DNA of 64,000 bases from Nemophila menziesii (taxonomy: Eukaryota; Streptophyta; Magnoliopsida; Boraginales; Hydrophyllaceae), in assembly GCA_029959085.1 (NCBI GenBank), contig JARWIR010000007.1:41219137-41283136 (forward strand), read 5' to 3'. This document shows, one piece after another, positions 12,140 to 23,791 of this stretch. Under the pieces are notes generated by a model. It had not been told where the DNA came from. It was given only the letters and a program-made list of their open reading frames with translations, and did no database searches. Each line of letters begins with the position of its first letter. The first letter of the stretch is position 1. The position numbers and the translations under genes were made by a program.

Positions 12140-12530
12140 CTGGGTCATCTTATTCGTCGCTCTCCTGCACAAGAAAACTCCGCCACTCGTGGTCCATTCT
12201 GCTGCCACCTGCACAAGAAAACCGTTGCCACTCGTGGTCTATTCTCCACCATCGCCCGCTCTCCTGCACAAAAAAACCGCCGCTCCTCCACTTGCCCAAG
12301 AAAACCGCCGCCACTCGTGTCTATTCTCTACCATCATTAACCGGCTTGGTTATGCCATCAAAAGCCGAATAACCCAAATGAAGGTAAACAAAATCTCTTC
12401 CAACTCACCTTTCCACACCAAGCTGCTCTCATGCACAAGAAAATCGCCACCACTCGAGAACCATGCTCTACCATCATCAACCCGCTTGGCGAAGAACCCA
12501 AATTGAGGTAAAGAATTATTCTTAACCTAA
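12140..12530 (+). repeat. Irregular tandem repeats with pseudo-exon look
   Basis: Five related blocks of roughly 50-70 bp share CTGCACAAGAAAACCGCCGCC followed by ACTCGTGGTCTATTCTCCACC-like sequence. Two blocks end in AACCCAAAT(G/T)(A)AG followed by GTAAA, resembling splice donors. Overlapping frames encode Ser/His/Pro-rich peptides with no recognised domain. They are probably captured and amplified host-derived sequence inside the MULE. Confidence 0.45.
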
Positions 12531-13348
12531 TCTCATCACTTTTACAATTTTTCATAATTATATGATTTAAGTATCTTTATTGTATTTTTATCAAATCCTA
12601 GAATGGTTATTATTATGACCATTGGAAGCCTTCCGTTGGAGTGAGCAATTTGGTCTTCTACTGCATTTTTTAAATTGTTTTGCAGTAAATATCCACTTGG
12701 AGCTTGTGCAACTACTGGAGATGGTCATGGGAGGGGCTGCAGTGACTGTTGGATATTGGATATTGGATATTTAATTTGCAAAATTCCATCGTTACATAAT
12801 ACAAATTTCTTTGTCATTCTTTACCTCGGTTTCTGTATTAGTTTGAGTATGAATTTCCAATGCTTTAAGATCACTCTCTAGTTTTCCCATTATTTCACGC
12901 CGATTTGCCTGTTGGAATGAGGGTTTTTAAATCAACTCTCGAACTGGTTGTCAAGCTTTTATAAAAGTATAAAAGGGCGGTTTTGGAAGATAGGCACTTT
13001 CCAACATCATGAACAAACATAAGTATGAATTTGAACTTTGTTGTGAAATTTATTCTCCAATTACATAGAGAAAAAAATACTAAAAATAATATAATTTAGG
13101 TATAGTTTCAGTTATGATGTTTATTATATTTTTATACAAAATTTAAGAATTTATGCGCTGAGAATAGCGTATATGGATGCGTGTGAGTTTTGTGGGTCCC
13201 ATGATTTTCCATAACTGTTGGAGTGAAAAATTTAGTCTTATAATGCATTTTTTTTTGAATTGTTGTGTAGTAAATATCCATTTAGATGGGGGAGTGAGCA
13301 GTTTGGTGTTATACTGCATTTTTTGAATTGTTGTGCAGTAAATATCTA

Positions 13349-14649
13349 GAGAAAATGATACATAGGGTCTTGAAGACACCCCCTTTTTTCCAATCCCAAC
13401 CCCACTTTCCTTCTCTTCTTACTACAGACCTCAATTTGAATCTTACACTAAAATCCAAAATTCTAATTACATTTTTACCCTGTTTTGTTTTTTATTTTCC
13501 TATATATAATAAACTATAGGTTCTCTCTCCTCATTCTTTCATTTTTCCCGTAACCTTACAAACTAAAATCAGAAATCCTCTCTTCTCCCTCATCCCTTCT
13601 CCCTAATCCGTCCTCCCTCCCAAGCCATGGATGCTTTAGGAATGTCCAGAAAAAGGAGCTCTCTGCTGCAACAATGGCGCGCCTCTCCTTGCTTCAAAGT
13701 TCAAACAGATCGGAGGTTGATGAGTATCAGATCTGCGATGGTGCTGGTGGTGTTGTGTTGTTGCTCAATGGTGCTGGTGGTGTTGTGTTGTTGCTCAATG
13801 GTGTTGCTGGTGGTGCTCGGCAGTTTTCGCCAGAAAACTACAAAGCCACCGCGAGCAGAAGTGAAGCAGAGGTTGAAGGTCAGAGCCTCTCACGCGAGCT
13901 CAGCTTCTCTGTCGTGAAACAAAACTGCATCTCCTTGCTGCATCACTGTTAGCCGCGAGTTGCTGCTTCGGTGGTGCTGCGCGAGTTGCCGCCGACGAGA
14001 AGAGGTGCTCCGCCGTTTTGGTTCGCAGCGCCGACGAGAAGAGGTGCTCCGCCGTTCTGGTGGTGGTGTTATGGTGTTGTTCTCCTTCCAGATCTGTGTT
14101 CGAAGCTTCGTTCTGTTTTTTTATCACCTGCGTTGACCAAATCTGGTCAACTTTGTATTTAGTTTAGGTTTTATTTTTATTTATCTATTGTAAATAGTTT
14201 ATTATACTTTTTTTCTTGTATATAGTTTGAAATGGTATAAAATACACATTGATTTTATAGAGTATTCCTTTAATTTCATAGAGTACTCCTTTTATTTCAT
14301 AGAGCACTCCTTTAATTTCATAGAGTATTCCTTTAATTATATAGAGTATTCCATTAATTTTATAGAGTACTCGTTTAATTCGATAGAGTATTCGTTTAAT
14401 TCGATAAAGTACCCATCAAAATTGATAGAGTACTCATCAATTTGATAGAGTACTCATCAATTTGATAGAGTACTCATCAATTTTTTCCAGTGGTCAGAGG
14501 TCGGTGGTCGGAGGTAGGTGAGTAGTGGTAGGTGGGTAGTGGTAGGTAGTGGAGAGAGAAATAGTGACATTACACTTTTTTATCTTTTAGTGTTAGTAAG
14601 GGTAATTTAGTATTTGGTCCACCTTGAGGTCCCTTGAAATAATTAAGAT
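13349..14649 (+). mobile_element. Family H Mutator-like element, copy A
   Basis: The left terminus GAGAAAATGATACAT precedes AGGGTCTTGAAG. The complement of the right terminus reads ATCTTAATTATTTCA followed by AGGGACCTCAAGG. The internal order matches copies B (43410) and C (51509): termini, then a CTTACACTAAAATCCAAAATTC-like block, a TATA-like TCCTATATATA (about 13498-13508), a CT-rich leader of about 110 bp and an ATG at 13627. Next comes unconserved open sequence with internal 30-bp and 27-bp duplications, the 21-bp array, a GGTGGTCGGAGG block and a GGAGAGAGAAATA tail. No clear target duplication was found for this copy, although 9 bp is expected. Confidence 0.75.
14227..14480 (+). repeat. 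21-bp tandem array encoding FIEYSFN heptads (copy A)
   Basis: About ten to eleven units of roughly 21 bp carry the core (A/T)(T/C)AGAGTACTCC. Frame 14227-14445 is open and reads repeats of F-I-E-Y-S-F-N with few changes. The GAG-TAC-TCC core occupies the same codon frame as GAG-CAC-TCA in copy C and TTG-CAC-TCA in copy B. Confidence 0.85.
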
Positions 14650-15047
14650 TTATACCGTGCGTTATGGAGAAGAATCTTTGTCTCCAAGACCTTATCTCCC
14701 ATTCACCCAAAGATCAATTTGGGGCAACTGAGCAATTTGGTGTATTTTTTGGATTATTTTGCAGTAAATATTTATTTGGGAAGGTGATAATGAATTTTTT
14801 TTATTTTTAATGAGCTTTCTTCAAAAAAAAATCCAGCAGTATTGATGACGTGGGCTGAGGTGGACAGACGTGGCGCTGATGTGGTGCCATGTGCCTTTGA
14901 CTAACGGTCAATCGACAGAAAATAGTAAAAAGAGCTAATAGTGATATAAAATACTAACGCAAAGGGCCATCTCGTGAAATTTAATAAATTAGGATCCGTT
15001 TGCGCATTTTGCTTAAAGATAGAGGGCCGCACGTTATCTTTACCCTA

Positions 15048-15860
15048 TATATAGATTCCTAGCTTATGGTTTGTTGGAAATCGAGTTTGACTCGAATAAA
15101 AAATTATTAACTTTATTGCAAAATTACTTTGAGTTCCGCATCTTAAATTGGTTCGAAAAAACACTAAAATTGTATATATTACAGTTAGAAAATGCTATCA
15201 TATGATTAAATCAGATATATACTACAATAATTTTCAAAAAAAAAAACAATGATTTGGTGTTATTTTATTCAAACCCAAAAAAAAAATTAGTTTCAAATTG
15301 CTTTTAATTTTGCCTCAAATTAGTGATGAATTTAAGCGAATTTAACCAAAATATTGGTATCATTACACAAATCATGAATATATTTTTAACTTCATAACCT
15401 GTATAAGGTTTGACAAATTTTTAATAATATCTGATCTCATCCTTCGTTATTCTCCTCTTCTGTAAGACACCTAAGTTTTTTTTTCTTTCACTTTCTTCTC
15501 AACACAATAAATTTATTGTTGAACCATTTTTATCCTAAACACTCATACTATTTTTTTATAAATATGATTGCAGATAAAAGGCAATGATAAAAAACAGAAA
15601 ACGAAAAGAACAACAATATATATAGAAAATCCAAATAAAAAAAATCATTCACAGAGAAGAAAATTTTACAATAGAAGATTGATTATAAAATGATAGTTTA
15701 ATGACGGTTACCTTTATTGAACAAGTTAACCAATAATAACGTATACAATATACTGTATTTATTAATAAATAAAAATAAAAAGACTAATAACTAAATGAGA
15801 CAAGATTTAAAGGAATTTGGACCATAATATGTTTTATAATTAAAAATAAAATATTCGAAA
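15048..15860. other. AT-rich intergenic sequence
   Basis: No gene or element is recognised. Confidence 0.4.
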
Positions 15861-15862
15861 TC

Positions 15863-15975
15863 GATAGTTGGCCTAGTGGTTAGGCTACTCTGCAGAGACC
15901 CACAGGTCCTGGGATCAAATCTTATTGGAGTCATGACTCCGAGTCCAAAGTGACTCTTTCATGTATTAAAGAAAA
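15863..15975 (+). mobile_element. SINE, family S2 (copy 1)
   Basis: The tRNA-like head GGCCTAGTGGTTAGGCTACT (box A) is followed by GGGATCAAATC (degenerate box B) and a tail GACTCCGAGTCCAAAGTGAC. Imperfect flanks AAATATTCGAA and AAGTATTCAAC may be the target duplication. Related copies occur at about 16740 (-), 55790 (-) and 56265 (-). Confidence 0.65.
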
Positions 15976-16739
15976 AGTATTCAACTAATAATATATATTA
16001 TTCAAAATTATACCATATTATATTATATTAGAGTATAAATTAGTCAGAAGTAAATTATCAATTTTTTTTATCTCCTCAATTTAACTCTATTTAAATATAA
16101 CCTTGAACTAGTGACTGTAGGTAAGTACTAAGTAGGGTTTAGTAAATTGACAAGCTAATCGTTTACAATTTCTATCATTACATGATATATTTTATTAAGT
16201 TACTCAAAGGACATGTGGTGGATAAGAAAGAAAACGTTGGAAGAGTTGATCTCAACAATGTATCATAGTGTTAGTTAACTACGGTTTAGTGTTGATAAAT
16301 TTAAAAGAAAAATAGTGTATCATAAACGGGCCAGGTGAAATGATATGAGGAATCAAGCCGACATTGAATATGATAAGTAAAATAATGAAGTTGATTTTGT
16401 GTTGATTTATTAAGCTAGTTTGTTACTAAAAAAGGAAACGACAGCAGAACAATTACGATAAGTGCAAATTGTGATTTTTAAGTGAGAGTTCCATTTTATA
16501 GCTAGGTACCCTACCCCATACTTGTCGCGTCTCATGGGAGAAAGCGGTAAGAAATATTCTTTATAGACGACACATTGGCGTGACTATGGATCGTGAGGAT
16601 AACTAGATAAGCATTATCTATCCCACTTAATTACCCTATCCACCATATTATGTACCATATATATGAATATGTAGTAATGTTTCTTGATTTGCTATGTTCA
16701 TAACATGTCATTATTTGTTTTTTTTTTTCTTTATACATA

Positions 16740-16838
16740 TGAGAGACCCACTTTAGATTCGAAATTATTTTGATTTGATTCCAGAATCTTTTGGTCTCTA
16801 CGAATTAGTATAACCACTAGATCAACTGTCGATCTTAT
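16740..16838 (-). mobile_element. SINE, family S2 (copy 2, degenerate)
   Basis: The complement reads GATCTAGTGGTTATACTAATT, then GTAGAGACCAAAAGATTCTG, then GAATCAAATC, in the same order as the copy at 15863 but more diverged. Confidence 0.55.
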
Positions 16839-17683
16839 TGTTTGTTTGTTATACTCAACAAAATTTTTGTATTATCACTTGAGTGTATCATAAAGTATAT
16901 ATATAAAAAGTTGAGTGTTTAGTTGAGTAAAGTCTCTTTTCAAGTTGAGTCAAGTTTGAACGAATATTAGTCTCAACACAATAATAGTTTGAGCAACAAG
17001 ATTTATCATGTGCGACAATCTTAGTAGATCCAATGAGAACTAAAAGTTTTTTTATTAATACCAGAATCCTTGAGTTTGAAGGAACGAACATCGACAATTT
17101 ATTTTTCCTCTTCCAAATTAGCATTAATTAGGAAAATGAGGATAGATGTCATTCAAAATGATATTTTGTTTATATTGACTTGGGTTTATAGGAAAGTTTA
17201 AACAGTCCAACTAAATATATCCTGAAAGAATAACGTACTAAATATACATTCTATAGAAAAAATGTACAAGTAGTCCAATTTCATGAAATTATTAGGAGAG
17301 GGGATAAAGTAGTGTCAACAAATGCTATATAAACTAGCCTTTCTTTTATCATCAAATCAAGAGAAAAAACCGTTCTCTCTAGAAACTCCTAAGATTTTTA
17401 GGGTTTGGTCAGTGGAAGATCACCATAGAAGCAAACTCTACTAAACCAACTAGGACGAGATAAGTTCTATGGAGAATTCACTTCATATTTTACTTAGCGG
17501 GTATGACAAATTCTATGATAGAAGATAGATGTGAGCTGAAAGGAACCGCCCGGTGCTAATCAAGATCACGATATCATCTCTTCAAGATGGTTACAATTTG
17601 TAGGCTTGATAAAGCCAGAGGATGAGGCAAATTTGATGTGTACATATGTATATATTCTTAACTAGATCCATCTACATAGCAAC
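16839..17683. other. Intergenic sequence
   Basis: A TATATAAAC sequence near 17325 followed by leader-like sequence may be a transposon promoter remnant, but no coding domain is seen. Confidence 0.35.
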
Positions 17684-18618
17684 TATGTTGTAGATCTCGG
17701 TTTTGCTGCCTAGGCGGTCGACTAAGGCCTAACGCCTAGGCAGGATTACACAGAGCCTAGGCGGAATTATACGGTTTTGAATCTTGTTGTGTAATTTTGT
17801 ATATTTAGTAATATGTACGTAGTAATTATAGCAATTTTAACTATTTAAGTCACAAAATTCATCCAACAACACTATAGTAACTATATAAATACTAAAATTG
17901 AGTTATAATATCAATTACATAACTCTTGAGAATAAGAAAAATAACAAGAAGGACTATACGCGCATGTTTTGTCATTAATCAACGCCTAGGTGGCCATTTT
18001 TTGCCATTAATCGGCGCCTAGACGGGCTAGGCATCTATTCCACGGCGACTAAGGCGCTAGGCAAAAACGCATAGAGTTTTAACTAGGCATAAGCGGCTGA
18101 GGGCTATGCTGTAGATATCGCCGCCTAGGCGCGCCTAGGCGCCGTCTATGCGTCAACTCCCCCCTCAACCGCTTACGCCTAGTAAAAATGCTAGGCATTT
18201 TTGCCCAACGCCTTAGTCGCTGTGGAAGAGGCGCCGAGCCCGCCTAGGCACCGATTAATGGCAAAAACTTGCCGCCTAGACCCTCTATTAAATTTATTTT
18301 ACTCTCGAAAATTCTTGAATTGATATTATAACTCTAATTTTAGTATTTTTCATATTCAATATAGTGGTGTTAGGTGAATTTTATGACTTAAGTATATAAA
18401 ATTATCATAATTATACACACGTATTACTAAATATATAAAATTACATAGCAGGATTTAAAACCGTGTAATCCCGCCTAGGCCCCGCGTAGTCCCTCCTAGG
18501 CGCTAGGCCCCAGTCGACCGCCTAGGCCGCGGAACCGAGATCTACAACATAGGCTGAGGGGAGAGTTGACGCCTAGGCGGCGCCTAGGATCGCCTAGGCG
18601 GGGAGATCTACAACATAG
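17684..18618 (+). mobile_element. CCTAGGCG-rich hAT-type MITE, copy 2 (host of a nested copy)
   Basis: Terminal repeats are perfect over 16 bp: CTATGTTGTAGATCTC on the left and its complement GAGATCTACAACATAG on the right. The 8-bp flanks CATAGCAA and CATAGAAA match at seven positions. The element is interrupted near its right end by copy 3 (18104-18552). Removing copy 3 leaves a unit of about 480 bp. Confidence 0.88.
18104..18552 (-). mobile_element. CCTAGGCG-rich hAT-type MITE, copy 3 (nested in copy 2)
   Basis: The termini are CTATGCTGTAGATATCG and CGAGATCTACAACATAG. A perfect 8-bp target duplication GCTGAGGG lies at 18096-18103 and 18553-18560. It is inserted in the opposite orientation to copy 2, inside copy 2's own CCTAGG-rich subterminal region. 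Confidence 0.9.
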
Positions 18619-21030
18619 CATAGAAATAACACCCTCAAAGTGCGTAGTCCTAGGTAAACTTTGAATTAGTATATTTCGAACATAAATGATCATGGTAGTA
18701 GTATTGTTACTCATATTGATATTAGAGTTCGCGGTGATAATAATGACAACAATTGTATGAACTATATAGTTAGTAAAAAGGAAAATAATTTTTTTATGAG
18801 GAAGTTTGGACACATACTTGAGTCCATCATTATATGAGTTGTTTTGGGAAGCTGGAAGCACCTACACAAATATTTATTGGACGGAGTGGGGGAATGAGAA
18901 TGACATTTTTTTTTGGAATTTTTGCTCAGAGGATACAAAGGGTTAGGGTATTAGAAATGAGGAAGTTTTAAAGTCATATCATTATAGAGATTTGACAATA
19001 GTGATGGACAGTAGTGGAGATGATGGAAATGTATCGTATCGAAAGGGGTCCAAACAAGTGGTGCCCATACATGACTCGAGTTGATATAGATATGCGATGT
19101 ATATGGCACGTCTGGGAGTAAAAGGGCGAAATGAATTTGAAGTCTCAGTTACTTACTTGACACATCAATCTTAACATGCAAATATATTGTCACCTGGATT
19201 TCCACTCAAATGGGAGTGCAAGACATCTCAACAAAGTCTCCTCCTATTCTCACTCGGTAAGGTATAAATTCTCTCTATTTATAATCGGTATATGTTATGT
19301 GAACCTTTACAATATAATGTTTATATTTGTTGTAATGTGGATGCTCGTTTTTTTCCTACTTTTTTCAGTCTAATACTCCTTGTAATTTGACTCATAAGTG
19401 TTTTACTTTACTTATTGATTTTTGTAGTGGTTTACTCTTTATCTATAACATATTCCATGTAAGTAGGGCTATGTGAGATCGACATGTCCTTATTTCAGCA
19501 TCTCTGAAGAACAAAAACATCCATAGACTTGAAGTGCTTAACATTGGGATAGAGTCTAGGTATGTAGAGACACCAATGTGAAGTTTCAGTTCCGTGTATA
19601 TGTTGTGGGTACAAGACGAGTTTTATGTGAATGGTTTTACAAACACATTAACGGATGATCTTCATTGAGGTTAGATGCTACGAAAGGAGGAAGAATATTT
19701 TCAAGCTTGAGATGGATTTAAGGTAGAGTATGACCTTGGTATCTTATACCAGGTAACTTCCAAGGTTTGCATATTAGGTTTAACATATGGAATGTGCACG
19801 ATTAGATACAAAGTATAAGCTTTCTTCAGTTTGGGTACAAGTTACGGGCTTAGATAACATGCACAATATTATTGATACTATAGAGATGGTTGCTTCTAAA
19901 TTTGTCGAACTTGAGGAAATTGGTTTTCCTATAGAAACCATATATGACATAATAAATTGATGTCACCATTTGTGTTATAGATAAATATATTAACGATACA
20001 TCATTTTAGGAGAATTTAGGACTTAATTGAGAGTTTTCCCCCATTATTTGATGATTTACTCTTTCTTGTCTAGCTTCGGTGTTTATGCTATTTCTAGATA
20101 TTTTACGTAATTTGTGTGTTAAATGTGTAGCTATTAGGTAATTGGATGTTAATATACCCTGATATGATGATAAGAAGTGAATAAATCGAGCTTACCCCTT
20201 AGTTATGCCGAAAAAGAAAGATTCATCCACTTTTGGAAAGCTAAAGCTTGTGCTGGCCAGATTTAGATAGTGTATTGTCATAGGTTCCACGCGAGATTGA
20301 CAAGGATTCTGGAGGAGACCTTTCATATATGGATACGATTTGGAATTAGGAACGTGTAGAATTTGACGGTTACTGGATTTGTAGATTTCATCTTTAAATT
20401 GAATTGTTATTTTCTTACTGCTTTGTTGATGTCTCTTTATTTGTGACGAATAAATTCGTTCACGAGACATTATCTTTGGAGTTTATTGGGCATACGTCAG
20501 GGGTTTCCCCCTGTTATTTGCTATATTACACTTTTACCCCTAGTTTTGGACTTATTACTGTTTATAGAGATTTTTGTGCTTTAATCGTGTGTTTAGTGTG
20601 TAACTTTTACGTACATGCTTAATATAAGGGTCCAAGATGCAGGAAGAAGTCAAAGAGTCAAGAGAAACCCCAATTCAAAACGGAAATTAAGCTTAGAACC
20701 ATTGTGGAGAGTTAAAGCTTAATCTGAAAAATTACATCTCAATGTTTCTATCACTATAATTTTTTAAAAAGAAATTTAAACATGATTCATTTTTATTTAG
20801 AGAGAGATTAAAGTCTTTCATGAGTACATGACCACTAATCATTATAAAAATAATCAAAACAGCATCAAAGAGTATTTAACTAATCTAAATGACCCCTAAC
20901 TATCACTAATAGCTCAATAAATAATATATACGTATAACAAATTGCTTAAGCAAATACTAAACCATTAAATAAATCCCACACTGCTTCAATCCCCACCACT
21001 TAAGCTTTCCCATCTGTCTACCCAACTATC
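18619..21030. other. Intergenic sequence of unknown origin
   Basis: No domain is recognised in scattered short frames. Two related stretches of about 110 bp (about 20025-20130 and 20490-20610) share a TTTCCCCC(A/C)(T/T)(T)ATTTG start and a GTGTTTA/TGTGTGTTA end. They look like two copies of one repeat, possibly old LTR pieces. Confidence 0.35.
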
Positions 21031-21037
21031 CACTGGG

Positions 21038-21178
21038 CACGTGTCCTGTTCAAAATCTGGCTAACACGTGGTCCAATCAGACGAATGAAACAGATCGTAT
21101 CTCGACTCTTCTTCTCGTCCACGAATTTCGATACCCACTTGCTCTCTTCCGTCTCGTTTAATGATCACGTGACACGTG
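21038..21178 (+). promoter_or_regulatory. Cluster of four G-boxes upstream of the LNK1-like gene
   Basis: CACGTG occurs at 21038-21043, 21065-21070, 21166-21171 and 21173-21178; the last extends to ACACGTGGC, an ABRE-type sequence. A TATA-like CATAAATAAAATAA follows at about 21211. G-boxes bind bZIP and bHLH factors such as HY5 and PIFs and are common in light- and clock-controlled promoters. That they control this gene is inferred from position, about 70-200 bp before the presumed transcript start. Confidence 0.6.
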
Positions 21179-21239
21179 GCGTTAAATTAGCGGCTCTCTT
21201 TTTGGTATACGGCCATAAATAAAATAAAATATTACATAG

Positions 21240-22091
21240 TAATTATTTTTGCTCTCCTGTCAAAGCTTAACAGCAAAGGTCTTCTTTCTCTATAGTCTAT
21301 ATCTCTATTTTCGCTCTCTAGAAGCTACTAGATTTGCGCCTTTTACCATCAAATTAAGGTTGATTACATTCATTCCAAGCAAAGTGTTCAACTGTATATC
21401 ATTTCGTCGTTTCAAGGTAATTTTTTCTGCTTAAATCTAAGTTAGTTTTTCTTACTGTTGAAATTCTTTTGCTGAATGTTAATAGTAAAGTTTGCTAGCT
21501 TTTACTGATTGTACTTTGTAGTTTAATTTTTCGCCGATATCTCATTTTATGCTTTGCTAGCTGTTATCAATTGAATTCTTTTTTGTGTTAGAGATCGACT
21601 GAATTCATAAATATTAAAATAATATTTAATTTGTTTTATTTAATATCTTTATTCATTTTCGTGTCTAAGCAAAGTACAAAAAGGAAAAGAATAATTTATA
21701 ATCTATTGAAATATACGAAATAAAATTCCACCAAGCTGTACTTTATTCACTAATTTTCCATTTATTCGTAAAGATATGTAATTTTAAGTGCTTATTTACT
21801 GCATAATAAGCAACGAAAGTTAATAATTCTATCAAAAAATTGTAAGCCATGAGTTAGTTTATATATATGTATGATTTTATGTGTATTATACTCCTTTGAT
21901 TTGTGTTTGTGGTTAATTTGACTTAAAATTAGTGTTACATTGAAAAGATTTTGCAGAGTAAATTCTAATGTTTAGCTCTTTGCGTTTTGTTTCGGTTTAT
22001 CAAATTTGGAGGTTAAGGAGAGCTTGTATATCTAACATGAGATCAGCTAAGACTGTGAATAGTTTGAGACCTGGTTAAAAAAATTGAAAGA
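21240..22091 (+). other. 5' UTR of the LNK1-like gene with a leader intron
   Basis: A CT-rich leader from about 21245 ends at CAAG followed by GTAATTTTTT (donor at about 21417). A T-rich intron runs to TTTTGCAG at about 21956. The second leader exon then reads to the ATG at 22092. The region from about 21860 onward is recognisable again upstream of the pseudogene (from 30750), including the acceptor and second leader exon. The first leader exon is not found there. Confidence 0.6.
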
Positions 22092-23791
22092 ATGTCTGAC
22101 TTATCCATGTATGAGGTAAATAAAGTTTTTATTCATGTATATGTATTTATTTATACTTGCGTAATTCTTACCTTGTGTAACTGTTACAGCTTGAAGATAT
22201 AAGTTGGGATGAGTTTTGTAAAAGTGATGATCATATAGTGCCTCATCATAGTGATGAACAGGACAAGGAAAGATTTGCTGAAGCTGTTAATGGTAAAAAA
22301 CCATGCCACACAAGTAATACTGGAGATCCAATTAGTGAAAACGTATCAGATTTAACATCAAAAGAGGTTCGATCTCAGAAACTTGATAATGTGAATCGTT
22401 CTTCAGAAGAATCGTTTTTAGCATCTGAAAGTAGCAGGAAATGGAATAACATGGAATCAGCTAATAATTCGTTTAGTTATCCACTTGGGAAAATTACTGA
22501 AGCAGAAGATGGTAGTTTTTTCAGCAATAATAGTCACGAGGAGAAAGATTCTAATGATTTGTTGTATAATTATAACTGGTCTGAGATGGGAAATTTTGAA
22601 GATGTTGATCGAATGTTTAGGTGATTTAGTTTTTAACTCTCTTACCATATGAAAGTTAATTTAATGTTAATGTTTGTGAAATTCTTAAACTAATCTTTCA
22701 GAAGTTATGGAGTTGGTGAAAGTAATGAAGATAATTTGGGTTGGTTTAATGAATCTGAAGATGGATTAAAGTCATGTGAAGCAAAATGTAATACATCTAA
22801 GCTAAATGGTACAAGTAATGAATTAAATATTCAGAAGATATGTAATTTGTATGAAGATAATTATTGGCCTTCAAATAGAGATGATTATATGTGTTTCTCA
22901 AATGGTTCTGATAGTAAAGATGGGTGTGTGCCTCAAGGACAGGTATGAAATTTATTTCTTGGTTTTGTATATAACAATTATGTTTAACTTCACACTTATA
23001 TTACTCTTGATAGGTTAATGTTTCAAATAATGTAATGAAGGATCAATATGTAGAAAACGATTCATTTGAATATATGCAGAGTGATATTCGTTACATGAAT
23101 TCAGAATACAATAGATCAAATGAGAAGAAAGAAAAGCTAAATCATCATCATGGTTTTGAGGAATTTTTAAATAACAAAATTGTGGATTTATCTGTTGAAA
23201 CTCCCAATGATGGTCAAATTATGGTAGATGAGTTTGTGAATGTTACTAATGATAACTTGGGGGATCATAGTAATTCCATGAATGATGTCTCGGTAGAAGC
23301 TACTAGTTTTCACCATCTTCAACATGTTATGGAACAGGTATTATATTTACTCGAGAATGATACTGTACAAATTAGTTAGACTGAGAAATTAAAATGTTGT
23401 TTTAGTTGGATGTAACAACAAAGCTTCGGATTAGGGATAGTTTGTATCGTTTAGCTCGCAGTGCTGAACAAAGGCACACCTCTGAAACACCTAGTAATGG
23501 AGATTCCATGGTGGAAGGAAAACTCAAGTAAGCATAATTTTCCCTTTTTGTTTTGGCTAAGTATTGTCCTTAAAGTAACACAAGGTATCTTTCTCTTTGT
23601 ATAGGTGCACAGAGTTCATGGATATTGAAACTAATACAAATCCGATAGATCGATCTGTAGCTCATCTTTTGTTTCATCGGCCCTCGGATATATCTGTGGG
23701 ACCCGGATATGGGTCCATTGTGAGCTCTCCTATGATAGATGAAGAATATGTGAAGCGAGAAGAAATGGGAGATGAAATAGATGGGAACTGA
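22092..23791 (+). CDS. LNK1: LNK1-like night light-inducible and clock-regulated protein
   Basis: The coding exons are 22092-22115, 22190-22620, 22702-22942, 23014-23337, 23406-23527 and 23605-23791. All introns have GT-AG ends and all phases close, giving 442 residues. The N-terminus MSDLSMYELEDISWDEFCKS followed by DDHIVP and the later NFEDVDRMFR match the LNK family pattern. So does the C-terminal block with KLRIRDSLYRLARSAEQRH (exon 5 of the CDS) and NPIDRSVAHLLFHRPSDIS (last exon). In known plants LNK proteins are DNA-binding-free cofactors that bind REVEILLE/MYB factors in the nucleus to activate evening clock genes in response to light; the role here is inferred. The protein is shorter than I recall for LNK1 (about 600 residues). 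The decayed neighbour at 30750 keeps segments missing here. Introns are AT-rich and short (70-80 bp). The choice of LNK1 over LNK2 rests on the N-terminus and is moderately sure. Confidence 0.82.

Larger units (their letters stand above)
11189..15047. mobile_element. Mutator-like element with ~200-bp terminal inverted repeats
   Basis: The left repeat starts TAGGGTAAAAGTC at 11189 and, once the nested insertion at 11301-11958 is removed, runs to about 12060. The right repeat (about 14845-15047, complement beginning TAGGGTAAAGATAACG) matches it through shared blocks: TTAGTATTTT(G/A)T, TTTTCTGTCG(G/A)TTGA, CATG(T/G)(G/C)ACCAC and CAGC(G/C). Flanks are AT-rich (TATATAT), compatible with a short target duplication. 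No transposase is seen. The interior (12060-14840) carries repeated pseudo-exons and the family H element at 13349. Long inverted repeats plus foreign interior suggest a non-autonomous Pack-MULE-like element (inference). Confidence 0.75.

Noticed and set aside
13627..13952. Cys/Val/Leu-rich frames in family H copy A as a gene
   Set aside because: They overlap in two frames over an internal 30-bp duplication and have no counterpart in copies B or C.
14250..14475. CRISPR-like array (regular short repeats)
   Set aside because: Units are contiguous with no spacers, and the DNA is plant nuclear; it is a minisatellite.
15863..15930. Possible tRNA gene with GGTTAGG and GATCAAATC
   Set aside because: The same head and tail occur in at least three other degenerate places; it is a SINE family.
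20192..20622. Opposing open frames near 20.2-20.6 kb
   Set aside because: No domain, no conserved termini beyond a diffuse repeat, and AT-rich composition.
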